Origin: Microvelia longipes | Lineage: Eukaryota; Arthropoda; Insecta; Hemiptera; Veliidae | Length of the DNA: 64,000 nt | Direction of reading: 5' to 3' | Assembly (NCBI GenBank): GCA_018340805.1 | Contig: JACMZG010000008.1 | Location: 82,489,773 to 82,553,772 of the forward strand | In this document: piece after piece, positions 11,425-21,965 of the stretch | Layout: each line of letters begins with the position of its first letter | Position numbering within the stretch: position 1 is the stretch's first letter | Program-made: the position numbers and the translations under genes | The notes under the pieces: generated by a model | What the model saw: the letters and a program-made list of their open reading frames with translations, nothing else | Databases searched by the model: none | Told to the model about the DNA's origin: nothing

Positions 11425-12828
11425 AAGTTATGAAATTACATTTGAAAAAAAAAATCATTAAGATGTGCCTTTATATCTCTGTCGCTTTTCATCTTTTATA
11501 AGATATCAGACGAGTATGAAAAGACATTTTAATGGCTTTGAATTTAGTTGGGTGTTATTAAAGCTTGACTGGATGAGATGTAAGCTGGGAGGAAAGGCTG
11601 TCATGCACTTAGCTTTACGACCTACCAGGGAGAAGAGGTAAAGTTTTAATCCTTAGAAAAGTTAAGGCCTCGTTTTTTCGTTTCAATTTTCTGCACCTGA
11701 TGTATATTTCCTCGCAATCTGGCAAACTTCTATGTTAATGAGTTGAAAATTAAAATTCTATGCCGCAAAGTTTTATTTTTAAAAGTTTATGATGGTGTCA
11801 TTCTAAAGAATTTTTAAGTTTTGGGTGACTTATAATACAACTATTTCGAAAACTTCAAATAACTAACATACTAATTTGAACGTAACTATTAACTAATTTC
11901 AATTTGAACTTGAATAATGTTTTAGACTACTGTGACGGTACCTGCTAGACTTATCTGATGTCTAGTCTCAATATTGCCTACTCCCTACTTACCAGATTGC
12001 CTGCCACCTGAACCTTTATACATTCTAGAGCCCGGCTAATAAAGTGTAGGGAAAATGTCAACAATTGCTTAGTGCCTTGTCGTGATTCCGAGTCCTGCCG
12101 AAGTAAGTTCAGTCTTACCAACTAATTACCCTCTGTACCCCACTACTGTCTGTACCCCACCAACTAATTTTTAATAAACTGCTGGTTATTTCCATAGATG
12201 ATAAATAATCCTTCAATTCGCATTTACTGTGGAAAAAATCATGGATGGAAACGTAATAATTTACGAAACTGGATTGAGTTCGGTGTTGCAAAGCATGAAC
12301 TGAGCAATCTTCAGTTTAGTTGTGATTCTATCCATGATTTCATTAATCTCTGAAGATGCCTCCGACAGTAAAAGCAAAGCACCAACTTTATAATCTGCGT
12401 TGACGCTGCCGCCACTGTAGGATTTCCAGTGGCGGAAATCCTACAGTGGCTAAAAAACTAATCCTTGCTGCTTAGTTTCTTTAAAAAACGCTAAAAAGTT
12501 ACCAAACAAATTTCTTTCTAAGAAACAAAAAAAAGTCAATGAAACAGATTTTTCAAAGTAAAAGCGCTGACACATTTTTAAATAAGCATACATTGAGCTT
12601 AAAATGAGAGCGAATAATGCTGTGCAGGGTCGATTTTAGAATTCTAAGCATAGTTTTGCTTAAGATGTGGAGTGCATACGCTTATTTCCTTCGAAAAATC
12701 CGGAACAATTTTATAATAAGTAGTAATGCAAGTTCTCAAGTTATAAAGCATAAACCGGAAAATTAATCAATAAATGAATTATTGAGCAACAAATCACGCA
12801 TTTTGAAGAAAATTCAACTGACATACGG
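11425..12828. other. Spacer with one strong hairpin
   Basis: Apart from the hairpin at 12411-12450, listed separately, this is unique AT-rich sequence with no credible gene. Confidence 0.5.
12411..12450. repeat. Perfect 17-bp inverted repeat
   Basis: GCCACTGTAGGATTTCC (12411-12427), a 6-base loop, then its exact complement at 12434-12450. Could be the core of a tiny MITE or a structured RNA; nothing else supports either. Confidence 0.9.
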
Positions 12829-12829
12829 A

Positions 12830-13085
12830 CCTTCTCACCAGAACTTTTTAGATTTCCATAAGAATAAAGTCTGATTTTATGCTAAATTTTGCGTCTCTGT
12901 TAGCATGAAACAGCTGTACTTATGCGTGACACACCAACAGACAGATAGCATAATTAAAACTGATCAAAACGACTGATTAACGTTTTAAAAGGATTTTAAT
13001 AAAATCTTTAGAATTTTTTAGGGAGATCTACTTGAGAAAATACTTCTCTAAATTACCTGCGGTAGAGAGTAAGGAAAGTAAAACC
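12830..13085 (-). mobile_element. 5S-family element, partial degraded copy
   Basis: Retains, inverted, the TAGCATGAAACAGCTGTACT / GACAGATAGCATAATTAAAA blocks, and CTGCGGTAGAGAGTAAGGAA at the head end. The tail half is absent. Confidence 0.5.
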
Positions 13086-13089
13086 TTAC

Positions 13090-13685
13090 AAATATCTTCA
13101 TTTCATAACTTTTATATTTAGTTTCTTTCAGAAATTTTAAACATACATTTAAGTTTTTAAAAAGTTTCTCAAGAAGAATAAAGTACCCCCTTCTAGATTT
13201 TTTGAATTATGAATTTCATACTTCTTTTTTACTTGTTTTTATTTTTTATTTTTTTTTTTAAATTTACTTCTTTTTCTTTATTGGTAACTTTGTGTATGGT
13301 AATAAGAAGTAAATTAAAATTTTATTGCGCGAGTTTTTGTTTAAAAATTTTGTTTCATTTTTATAAATTTAAATCTTAAACAGGTTTGTGTATATTAGAA
13401 ATATACTCGTAGTTTAATGTGGTTTATTCGCATTATAAATTGCAGATGCTTATATTTGCTTAAAGAGCTATGACATTACTTTACTATAAGAAATGTGAAT
13501 TGTTTTTTTTTAACTTTATATAAATTTTTATAAACTTTGTTTATATTATACAAACAAGAAGTTTTTATTTGTTATGATATAAAAACTTAATATTATAAAC
13601 AATTTTATTGCCTAAGTGTGAGGGAGGGAAATATCGTATATTAACTATAACTACGCTGCAAAATATAACTTAAAAGTCATTAAAG
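13090..13685. other. Spacer, no gene seen
   Basis: Very AT-rich unique sequence; nothing recognised. Confidence 0.55.
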
Positions 13686-13689
13686 AAAA

Positions 13690-14207
13690 ATCAGGTACTT
13701 CAAAACTTTTCCTCATCACATCGGATTCGCTACGCTTATTCCCTGCTTCGGACTCGTTTCGCTCGTCTTCAGAATATAGAATTCACCAAATGTATACTGC
13801 AGCATGTATTTGGACTCGCTTCGCTCGTCTTCAGATGGTATATGCATCTGTTTCATTCTCAGCGGTCACCCACAGCACTGACCACGATCAATGCTGCTTA
13901 ACTTTTTTGATCCAACAAAGATCAGTTTTATCCAACAAAGTTAATGACGTTTTAAACAATTATTACCGGAATGCACAACTAGACCTAAAGATTGATTTTT
14001 ATACTAAGTTTCAACTTTTGTAGCATAAACAGATTGGGAGTTATGATTATAACAGACGTAAGATCCATACATGAATGCAACTTAGTAAAAACAACTCAAG
14101 AGGTCTTAAAACACCCAAAACAGAGAATTCAGGAGAAATTCCGGGTTTAGTTAGTGCAAACAGAATACTTTTCCTGTATATATTCGGTATAATTGAGAAA
14201 AAGTAAA
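13690..14207 (-). mobile_element. 5S-family element with 5S-like core
   Basis: Inverted copy running from the terminus GGTACTTCAAAACTTTTCC at 13693 to the head TATTCGGTATAATTGAG near 14205. Contains two TCGCTTCGCTCGTCTTCAGA-type motifs (near 13745 and 13815), the 5S-like segment 13855-13905, and the family blocks shared with 24418-25175. The open frame at 13790-14023 is only read-through of the element. Confidence 0.85.
13855..13905 (-). pseudogene. 5S rRNA-derived segment
   Basis: The plus strand reads AGCGGTCACCCACAGCACTG then ACCACGATCAATGCTGCTTA. Its complement matches the central part of metazoan 5S rRNA (the AAGCAGC...AGTACTTGGATGGGTGACCGC region, which includes the box C part of the internal control region). 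It is embedded in a repeat, so it is a 5S-derived module and not a working 5S gene. Confidence 0.75.
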
Positions 14208-14209
14208 AA

Positions 14210-15035
14210 AAACTGTGAGAAAAGTTCGGACATTAAATTCCATCAGGTCTAAACGTTGTCCACTACTATTCTGCCATGAATTGAAGTTTTATTTTGTTAC
14301 TTTTACGTATGAAATGTGTCCTTTGGGATCTGTAGTTGTGAAGCAACCAGCTTGTTAAGCAAGTAACAAGCCAGTACAAGCTACTCCAAGTTTCTAAGTG
14401 TGATGACAAGCTTATATAAGTCCTACCTAGCTTGTTTGACTTGGCACCCCAGCCAAGCTTGTTCACAACACCCTTAACCTATGTTTCCTGATTGATTTTA
14501 TTTGTTGAACTGGAAAGTTGGTTTGATGGAAAAATGTGAAGTTGGTTTACGACTGATATTTCATCTGATTAGATCGGAGTCATTTTAACTGATATTCTCC
14601 CCAGTTATTGCTTTGCAGTGTTAGATGAGTTATTTACAGGTTTTAATGGGTCGATATTAGAGTCAAAAATTAGGTCAAAATGAACATAGAGATACTATTA
14701 CTAGAGATGTCATATCAGTTGAATTTTAAAACTTCGGAAAAACCGATTAGTAATTTTAATTGAATTTTTAAAACACCTCCGATAAGTAATATGATGAAAT
14801 AAACACTGCACTATTTTAGTATTATAGAAGCTTTATGACAGGAAAAAACAAATACACATTGCAAAAAGCCGACAATGTTTGGATCATTATAGACTTAATA
14901 CTCTTGAAGAAGGTTACACCGAGCTCCTAAGAACCCTCAAAAGGTGTTTTAAGACTCTCAAAGCATTATAATATTTGGTGTGCTCCTTTAGTAATAAAAC
15001 CTCAAACCTCAGTGGTTTCAAGCCTATACCATAGA
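14210..15035. other. Spacer, no gene seen
   Basis: Positions 14330-14470 are rich in ACAAGCTTG/AGCTTGT motifs, possibly a decayed repeat. The rest is unremarkable. Confidence 0.45.
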
Positions 15036-15039
15036 GATG

Positions 15040-15128
<89 letters not shown>

Positions 15129-15294
15129 TATTTATTTATTTGTAGATTAATGACATCAAACAATAAAAAAAAAGGTTCTGGACATTAGTGAGGATGGTTT
15201 TTTACCAAGTTCAAATCCGAAAAATCGTTCAAAAGTTATCGCGGGCCCTAGAAACGTTTTTTACAAACAAATATATATATATATATTATATATA

Positions 15295-15344
<50 letters not shown>

Positions 15345-15455
15345 CTGCAACCACATAAGCTTATATTTTCCATGGAAATTCATTAAAATCACTTAAATTT
15401 CCTTGTTACTAATTATTACTGAATGTATAATGCAGCATTTGAATAGAATATTAGA
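15040..15455 (+). repeat. Dispersed element with two internal (TA)n tracts (family E)
   Basis: Order: (TA)n 15040-15123, (TTTA)n, a block with GATTAATGACATCAAACAAT, GTTCAAAAGTTATCGCGGGC and CCTAGAAACGTTTTTTACAA, (TA)n 15271-15344, then CTGCAACCACATAAGCTTAT through TATAATGCAGCAT. The whole order recurs inverted at 50884-51180, which shows that the two (TA)n tracts are part of the mobile unit. Confidence 0.75.
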
Positions 15456-15459
15456 TATT

Positions 15460-15780
15460 CACCTGAATACTACCAATTCCTTCTCGTTGTTATGGAAAGA
15501 CGGAATTAATGAGGTTTCCTTACCTGCAACACAGAATTAATTAAATAATTAATTATTAACGCTGCAGCTATCAACATAATATTAATTACTTGTGAATTAA
15601 TTAGTATGGTTTGAGATGAAACGTTGCTCTTGGAAGACGATATTAATATTCATATTTGGTTGGTAGAATTTGGAACGAAATGTTTGGTGACTCAGGTGTG
15701 TAGAATTGTTTGAAATAAAACATAGGCTATCCAATATCTAATTAAAAATTGATTTTTATGATAAATAAATAATTCAGTAA
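15460..15780. other. Spacer, no gene seen
   Basis: AT-rich unique sequence. Confidence 0.5.
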
Positions 15781-15785
15781 ATCAT

Positions 15786-15925
15786 TTGATACTACCAAGT
15801 TTTGCAAAACATGAATAGGTGACACAGATTGTGCGAGAGACACCTAGGAAACAGTTCCCAAATGTAGCATTGCTTTTTGCTTGTTACATTTCCTAGGTGT
15901 CTCTCGCACAATTTTATTGAGTCAA
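15786..15925. mobile_element. Hairpin MITE with perfect 24-bp inverted arms
   Basis: ATTGTGCGAGAGACACCTAG and 4 more bases (15828-15851) are exactly complementary to 15889-15912, with a 37-base loop. The left flank ACCAAGTTTTGCAAAACATG recurs at 42727-42765 and 59625-59645. A further copy at 59615-59760 retains the right arm. Small non-autonomous DNA element. Confidence 0.85.
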
Positions 15926-15994
15926 ATAATTAGGTGACTTAAACCAACCAAAAAGTACGGTATATATGTACATGACATTTTAAATTTGGCTCAT

Positions 15995-16110
15995 GTACAC
16001 TGTAAGTATATAGGGGAAGTATTGTGTTTGCGAAAAATCCGAAACTGGGATTTCACCTGAATTATCCGTTTCGGGTGTTTTTTAGACCTTAAGCCTAATA
16101 ACATGACCAG
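15995..16110 (+). mobile_element. 5S-family element, head fragment
   Basis: TGTAAGTATATAGGGGAAGT then AATCCGAAACTGGGATTTCA is the degraded family head; truncated after about 110 bp. Confidence 0.55.
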
Positions 16111-16129
16111 TTTGTAATATTTTTACATC

Positions 16130-16312
16130 TTTTAGCGAATTTTCATCATGAAAATGACGCTTATTTAGTTGTTCGGATAAGATTGGTCTCCTGATACCAA
16201 AAATATATGTCACAATAACCTCTTATATAAATATGTTAGGTTCGGCCGTGCCTAATATCAGCGCTTCGCGCCAAGGCTGCATAGTGGCTACGGGCCGAAG
16301 GCTACTATCTTC
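16130..16312 (+). repeat. Degraded GC-palindrome repeat
   Basis: ATCATGAAAATGACGCTTAT matches the 2950-2970 segment. Downstream, CAGCGCTTCGCGCC and CTACGGGCCGAAGGC match the GC-rich cluster at 5083-5180. Confirms that the two modules travel together. Confidence 0.65.
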
Positions 16313-16329
16313 TATTATTTTATCCGGTA

Positions 16330-16960
16330 CGTGTAAAGGCGAATTGGCGACGCAGCATTACGCTTCCACGTTTAATAATGTATCATGTATAGGTAGAATT
16401 TGTAATTTATTCAAATTTTTTCCCTGAAAGATATTTTTCTATTCCGTATAGTGTTGAAAAGTTTCAATTAAAAAAATAAAAAAGGTCCCTTTTACAGAGA
16501 TGAATATATTTTGTCACTCGTGTATTTTTTTATTCAAAGATAGATATTATTGATTTTTGTGTTGAATATATAAAGTGGAAAAATACACAGCATTAAATCT
16601 AAAAATACTATGTTGACAGGTGAAAGCAAATGTACCTTCTTTTCCTTTCTTATAAGAAAACTGAAACCAATAAAAATTACTATGCTATTCTCAGGACTAG
16701 TAGATATGCTGTACAAAAGTTTTATCCAGCCCTGTTTGTGTATTTTTTAAAAATATATTGGCAGATTATTGAACTAGGAAGAAATGTGGCATTTCGCAGC
16801 CACATTATTTATGCAGCAATGCAACGGATTAAAGAATGCTATGATTTTCCTAATTACTAAACCAATAAGCAATTATTTATTAATCTTCTTGAAATTCTTT
16901 GTGGAATCTTACTTAAAGTCTTGTAACTTTATGCCGCCTAGTGGCTGTGCCATTATACTT
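16330..16960. other. Spacer, no gene seen
   Basis: Overlapping open frames at 16534-16972 have no recognisable domain and read like random AT-rich DNA. Confidence 0.5.
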
Positions 16961-16999
16961 TCATTATGCTGAGGAAGGAAAACAGCCTCAGCATAATGA
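16961..16999. repeat. Perfect 14-bp inverted repeat
   Basis: TCATTATGCTGAGG (16961-16974) and its exact complement (16986-16999) around an 11-base loop, immediately before the minisatellite. Confidence 0.9.
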
Positions 17000-17650
17000 A
17001 GAGTATAAACTTGAGTATAAGTTTTGCAAAATGTGAATGGGAACAGTATAAGGAGAATAAAAAATCAATTAAAGGAGTGGTGAAATAAAGGTATAAACTA
17101 GAGTAATGTTTATAAAAATGTGAATGGGAACAGTAAAAGGAGAATAAAAAAATCAATTAAAGGAGTGGTGAAATAAAGAGTATAAACTAGAGTAGATGTT
17201 TATAAAAATGAATGGAACAGTAAAAGGAAGAATAAAAAATCAATTAAAGAGTGGTGAAAAAGAGTATAAACTAGTAATGTTTATAAAAATGTGAATGGGA
17301 ACAGTATAGGGGGAATAAAAAAAGGAGTGGTCATCAATTAAAGGAGTGGTGAAATAAAGAGTATAAACTAGGTAGATCTTTTCATAAAATGTTAATGGAA
17401 CAGTAAAAAGAGAATAAAAAAATCAATTTAAAGGAGTGGTGAAAAAGAGTATAAACTAGAGTAGATGTTATAAAAATGTAATTGGAACATATTAGGGGAA
17501 TAAAAAATCAATTAAAGGAGTGGGAAATAAAGAGTATAAACTAGAGTAGATGTTATAAAAATGTGAATGAAAAGAGTATAATGAGAATGAAGACAATATC
17601 AATTAAACGAGTAGTATTAAGTAGAGTATAAACTAGAGTAGATGTCTTGA
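17000..17650. repeat. ~90-bp minisatellite
   Basis: About seven diverged units of the type GAGTATAAACTAGAGTAGAT ... AATGTGAATGGGAACAG ... AATCAATTAAAGGAGTGG. Units vary by many small indels; some are shortened. Looser related units continue to about 17820. Confidence 0.9.
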
Positions 17651-17824
17651 AGAATGTTAATTAAAGACTAATCATTCTTTCAGAAACTTTTTTCATCGAT
17701 TAATTATATGAATAACTCCATTTGTGCTCATGTTCATAAAAAAAATAATGGAAGGGTATAGACAAGAGTCAATTTTTTAAAGAGTGTGAATAAAAAGAGT
17801 ATAAAAAGAATGAAGAAGTTTAAA

Positions 17825-18660
17825 ATATCTGATGGTGATTGTGTTACCGAAAATTTAAGTTATCGGCCTCTCGCTTTTATTGTTGGAAAAATGTTCTCAA
17901 TTTTTTAAGATGATTCTAATGTTGGTTTCAAAACGGACGTTTTAATTTCCTTGTCAGGCCATAATATTTTAACTTCTAAATACAAACCTGCGAAAGCCTT
18001 CGCTTTGATGTCAGGTTAGAAAGATGTTAGGATAATAAGAAAGTTTGTGTTTTGTTGCCTTCCTGTATGTTTCAACTTTTTTTCAAGGAAACTTTAAGAA
18101 ATTAGCACAGCATTTCCATTACAAATCAATATGCTGTATTTTATAAAGCATAAAAGAACGCTCGAAGTCTTTAGCTTCAACCAATGATATGGGTGAAAAC
18201 AACCTGTCTCTAAAGTTACACCTGAATTAATTCAGACTGTATTGTCAATTGTTGAATTATTTATGCAAGAAATAATACAGTGTGGTTGGAGCCGAATCGA
18301 CACGGAATCTTTTGTTTTAGGTATTACTTAGTTTTATTTACTTTAATACTTTGACTGTTAGTATTAAGTATTATTTAAACTAAATGTAAAGTTAAAATTA
18401 ACTTATTTCAGTATTAAATTAAATTACTAATTAATTATACAATAAAATATTAATTAAATTAACTCATTTAAAGAAGAAATTAAGTAATTATTTTGTAATT
18501 AGTACCAGGTACTATTAAGTAACTAAATAATAAGTTTCAACTATAAGCAGTTATTGTTTAGCTTTTCTTGGCTCTATAGTCTAATAGCCCGACACGACAA
18601 AGTTACCGCCAAGCACCAAAATTTCACCTGTTAATTGATTAGGCTCCTCGATAAGAATCA
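17825..18660. other. Spacer, no gene seen
   Basis: Unique AT-rich sequence; nothing recognised. Confidence 0.5.
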
Positions 18661-19112
18661 GAGGGCCCCGTTTCACGAATGTACAAGTCTTTTAGTTAAG
18701 AAAATTGTAAAAAACAACTTGTAATGACAAATGTACAAGTGTTACCAAGGATACACTTGTAGATTTGTAGAATTTTTATATTTAATAAACAATTTTTCTT
18801 GTCCATTACAATTACTTGAAACATTCACTTGTAAAATTTCTACCCAAGTCCAAACCTGGGTAGTTCGGACTTGGTTACAACTTTACAAGCGGTTACAAGT
18901 TCATTTTATTAGTATAAAACTTAGTTAATTATCGCCAACTATTAGTTTTTTAGTAATCTAGTGCTCAGTATGAGTTTGTGAAACGTTTTTTATAAATATC
19001 TCTTCTCGTATTTAAGAAATAATTGCATTCGAAATAATTTAATCATATGAATAAAACTGGGTTTTGATCATATTTTTACACATTGTTTACAAAAGCTCTT
19101 GTAGGTTACAAT

Positions 19113-19656
19113 CATAGAATAATACTATATATAGAAGGAGCACTACTGATAACACGAAAGGCGGTTCACTGGTGCAACTAAGTAATGCTGCCACCTTAAC
19201 AATATACAATTTTCTAAAAAAAAGTTGGCAATACTTCCGGTTGCTAAATTATTATGTTCTATTATTAATTAATGATTGATTATTCATAAAAATACTAATA
19301 TAAATATCGGTGCATTACAATATTTAAAGCATTTTAAATTGTAGTTTAACGTATTTATTAAAATTATATTAAAAGTAGTCCTCGTCGACTAAATGTAGAT
19401 TCTTGTATTCCGCCACCCTTTTGCCATCTAAGACCAGTTTTATTAAATACTCAGCAGGTGTTTTAAGTTATTATATTTATTATACTTTACGATCTTTCTT
19501 CATTAATAGATATTTATGACAAATATTTAAAATAATGTTTTGTTGTCAGGTTGGCAGCATTACTTAGTTGCACCAGTCAACCGGCTTTCGTGTTATCAGT
19601 GGAATTACATTGTGTGTTTACGGTCCTGTGCTCCTTCTATATATAGTATTATTCTA
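19113..19656. mobile_element. MULE-like MITE with long TIRs and 10-bp TSD
   Basis: Arms of about 90-120 bp start AGAATAATACTATATATAGA at both ends and share AGGAGCAC, ACTGATAACACGAAAG and CTGGTGCAACTAAGTAATGC. The right arm has about 25 extra bases after AGGAGCAC. The element is flanked by AGGTTACAAT on both sides (19103-19112 and 19657-19666). Long TIRs with 9-10-bp target duplications are characteristic of Mutator-like elements. A second copy is at 42377-42970. No coding capacity. Confidence 0.85.
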
Positions 19657-19924
19657 AGGTTACAATAATTTGTAATGATATTCGTGAAACGCTTCATTTT
19701 GACACTTGTAGTGGATAAGTTGTTTTTTTACAATAGTTTATAAGAATTGGGGGGGGGGAATAATCAAATTTGATTGGAGTTTAACACAAATATGCTTGTT
19801 TCCTAGGAGATTTAAGATAAAACTTGTAACCTACTATTGCTTTTTAATAAAAAATGTATAAAAACGCGAGTAATTACCAGTCTACACTTAGTAAATCCAA
19901 CTTCTTACAATTATTATCAAACTT

Positions 19925-20050
19925 GTAGCTTTTTACTTGTAGTATACTTTTTACTTGTAGTATACTATTCACTTTTAGTATACTTCTCACTTGTAGTATA
20001 CTTTTCACTTTTAGTATACTTTTCACTTGTAGTATACTTTTTACTTGTAC
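19925..20050. repeat. 18-bp subterminal tandem repeat
   Basis: About seven units of TTTTCACTTGTAGTATAC with alternating T/C and GT/TT variants, inside the right end of the 18663-20068 transposon. Subterminal repeats are often transposase binding sites; that role is inferred. Confidence 0.85.
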
Positions 20051-20069
20051 TTTCGTAAAACGGGACCCA

Positions 20070-20949
20070 AGGTGTCCCACACAATGAAAATTCGCTATTC
20101 ACGGTAGAAATGTTATGTAATAAAAATGATAATTTAACGACAAATAACACAATACAACTAATATACAAGGGACTTTTCCTGAGTAGGCTCGCAAAGTGGC
20201 CAAGGGCTCGCCCTCGTTTTACTTATATCAATGTCGCAAAGAAGTGCGACAAGTTTACAACCATTCTCGCACGACGCAGCAACACCAGCACACGCAGGAC
20301 GTTATTTTTATTTTTTAGCCTGCTCTTGTTACTGTATACCTTTGTACAGCTTTTAAACCTAGTTTGTTCTTAATTTCGATTTTATTTGTATATTAATCTA
20401 AACGATTTTTCAATGGTGATAGATACCTAATTCTAGTGAATTGACTTCTTTCTCAACTCCCCTTATTAATACAGGTTTGTTTATCCTCAAATATATAATT
20501 AGAATAAACTCCATTGGATAAAATAAAACCTTATTCGTGTTTTAAATTAAAAAAAGATAATCGAGTTAAAGTTTGGTCATATTTGGGGTTAGTTAACTCA
20601 TTTTGATTAGCTGATAACCGGGTTGAATTGAGGAAAAACCCGAAACCCTAGTTATTTTTTAATGTTACCTTTATTATGAAATTATAGAGGTTGAAAATTA
20701 AAAGTTTATTATCATCAGTGTCTCTTTATATTACTTTCGAGTTGCTGCATACAACATTAAATTAGAGGTTAGGGGTTATGTATTGCTTGGAATCTGGCTT
20801 GACCTAAAAACAAATGCGACGAGTTTCGCAAGCCGTGCGAATTTCCTTTCTTTTAAATGCGTAGTTCCTTGCTCAGCATTCCATATCTTGCATCAGATTA
20901 TGGTCTATATCCTGAACAGTAGCATTACTACTATAACTGAAGCAGTAGC

Positions 20950-20950
<1 letters not shown>
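20070..20950. other. Spacer, no gene recognised
   Basis: An open frame at 20110-20373 (87 codons, hydrophobic C-terminus) has no recognisable domain and is probably chance. The rest is unique sequence. Confidence 0.45.
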
Positions 20951-20999
<49 letters not shown>

Positions 21000-21043
21000 A
21001 TATATATATATATTATATTATATATATAATATATATATATATT
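20951..21043. repeat. (TA)n microsatellite
   Basis: Alternating TA with several TTA/ATT phase breaks. Confidence 0.95.
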
Positions 21044-21074
21044 TAAAGGAAAAAGGAAGATACTAGAATTATAT

Positions 21075-21405
21075 AACAATATTATAACAATAATAACTTA
21101 CAGGGGGTGAAACAGTGAGGTTTGATGGGTTTGAAAAGTTTCGACGTATGTCTTCGTCAGTCAGAATAGGCAGGGAAGTCCCGAGTGACTGAAGTTAAAA
21201 TCATAGTGTAGTGGTATAAATACACTGTAGGTTTAGTAATGCTAAACCTACAGTGTATTTATACCACTACACTATGATTTTAACTTCAGTCACTCGGAAC
21301 TTCCCTGCCAATTCTGACTGACGAAGACATACGTCGAAAATTTTCAAACCATCAAACCTCACTGTTTCACCCCCTGTAAGTTATTATTATTATAATATTT
21401 GTTAT
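21075..21405. repeat. Near-perfect long hairpin (~160-bp arms), Penelope-like terminal sequence
   Basis: Arms 21075-21236 and 21242-21405 pair around a 5-base centre (TAATG) with only a handful of mismatches and small gaps. Each arm, read outward from the centre, contains CTGACGAAGACATACGTCGA, a motif resembling the conserved terminal segments of Penelope-like retroelements, followed by CTCACTGTTTCACCCCCTGT. The arms are far less diverged than those of the 2.3-3.8 kb foldback, suggesting recent formation or gene conversion. Any transcript would fold into a long hairpin RNA. Confidence 0.85.
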
Positions 21406-21409
21406 AATA

Positions 21410-21665
21410 TATTATATAATATAATATATATATATATAATATATAATATATATATAAAGCATATGTAGTTTAAGTTTAAAATCACTAAATTCAATTAGAT
21501 CATATTAGTAAGTATATATTTATTATATTAGTATGTACATGTAATAATGCATGAAAAGACCTTAGCTTTGCTAATTTAAATATATCATATGAATATGTAT
21601 AGTTTTTTTAATCTTATTGTAATTAATTGATTTATTTAAATAAACGGTTTATTTATTTTTTTATA
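21410..21665. other. (TA)-rich spacer
   Basis: Interrupted (TA)n at 21415-21460. Positions about 21465-21500 repeat the flank of the (TA)n tract at 3264-3305 (CATATGTAGTTTAAGTTTAA shared). Confidence 0.6.
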
Positions 21666-21671
21666 GGACGA

Positions 21672-21822
21672 CACACGGGTAAAATCAGTTAACACGCGGG
21701 AAAATAGTGAGGAACCAAATAAGGTTGGCCTGATTTGAAATTGAGGGCGTGGTTTAACATCCAGGACTAACCTCATTGGCTCCCTCGCATTATTTGCCCA
21801 CGTTTTAACTGATTTTAGCCGT
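21672..21822. mobile_element. Foldback/MITE with ~50-bp inverted arms
   Basis: ACACGGGTAAAATCAGTTAA ... GAGGAACCAAATAAGGTT (21672-21725) pairs imperfectly with AACCTCATTGGCTCCCTCGC ... TTTTAACTGATTTTAGCCGT (21772-21822). No coding capacity. Confidence 0.75.
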
Positions 21823-21830
21823 ATATATTT

Positions 21831-21860
21831 ATATTTATATATATATATTATATATATATA

Positions 21861-21900
<40 letters not shown>
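21831..21900. repeat. (TA)n microsatellite
   Basis: Alternating TA, ending in CATACATACATA. Confidence 0.95.
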
Positions 21901-21902
<2 letters not shown>

Positions 21903-21965
21903 CATACATATATCCCAACAAAAACACTCCGTGAGAAAATCCAGCCATGTCTTGAGAAAAAAAAA

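Larger units (their letters stand above)
18663..20068. mobile_element. TIR DNA transposon (non-autonomous), host of a nested MITE
   Basis: Left end GGGCCCCGTTTCACGAATGT (18663 on) and the complement of the right end, GGGTCCCGTTTTACGAAAGT, form about 26-bp terminal inverted repeats with a few mismatches. The interior is rich in ACTTGTA/TACAAGT motifs near both ends, including an 18-bp tandem array at 19925-20050. A separate MITE lies inside at 19113-19656. No transposase frame is visible, so it is non-autonomous or deleted. Confidence 0.7.

Noticed and set aside
13790..14023. 77-codon plus-strand frame
   Set aside because: Lies entirely within a minus-strand 5S-family element and has no domain.
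20110..20373. 87-codon frame with hydrophobic C-terminus as a membrane protein
   Set aside because: No homologous-looking domain, AT-biased hydrophobic stretch (TTT/TTA codons) expected by chance, and no supporting exon structure.
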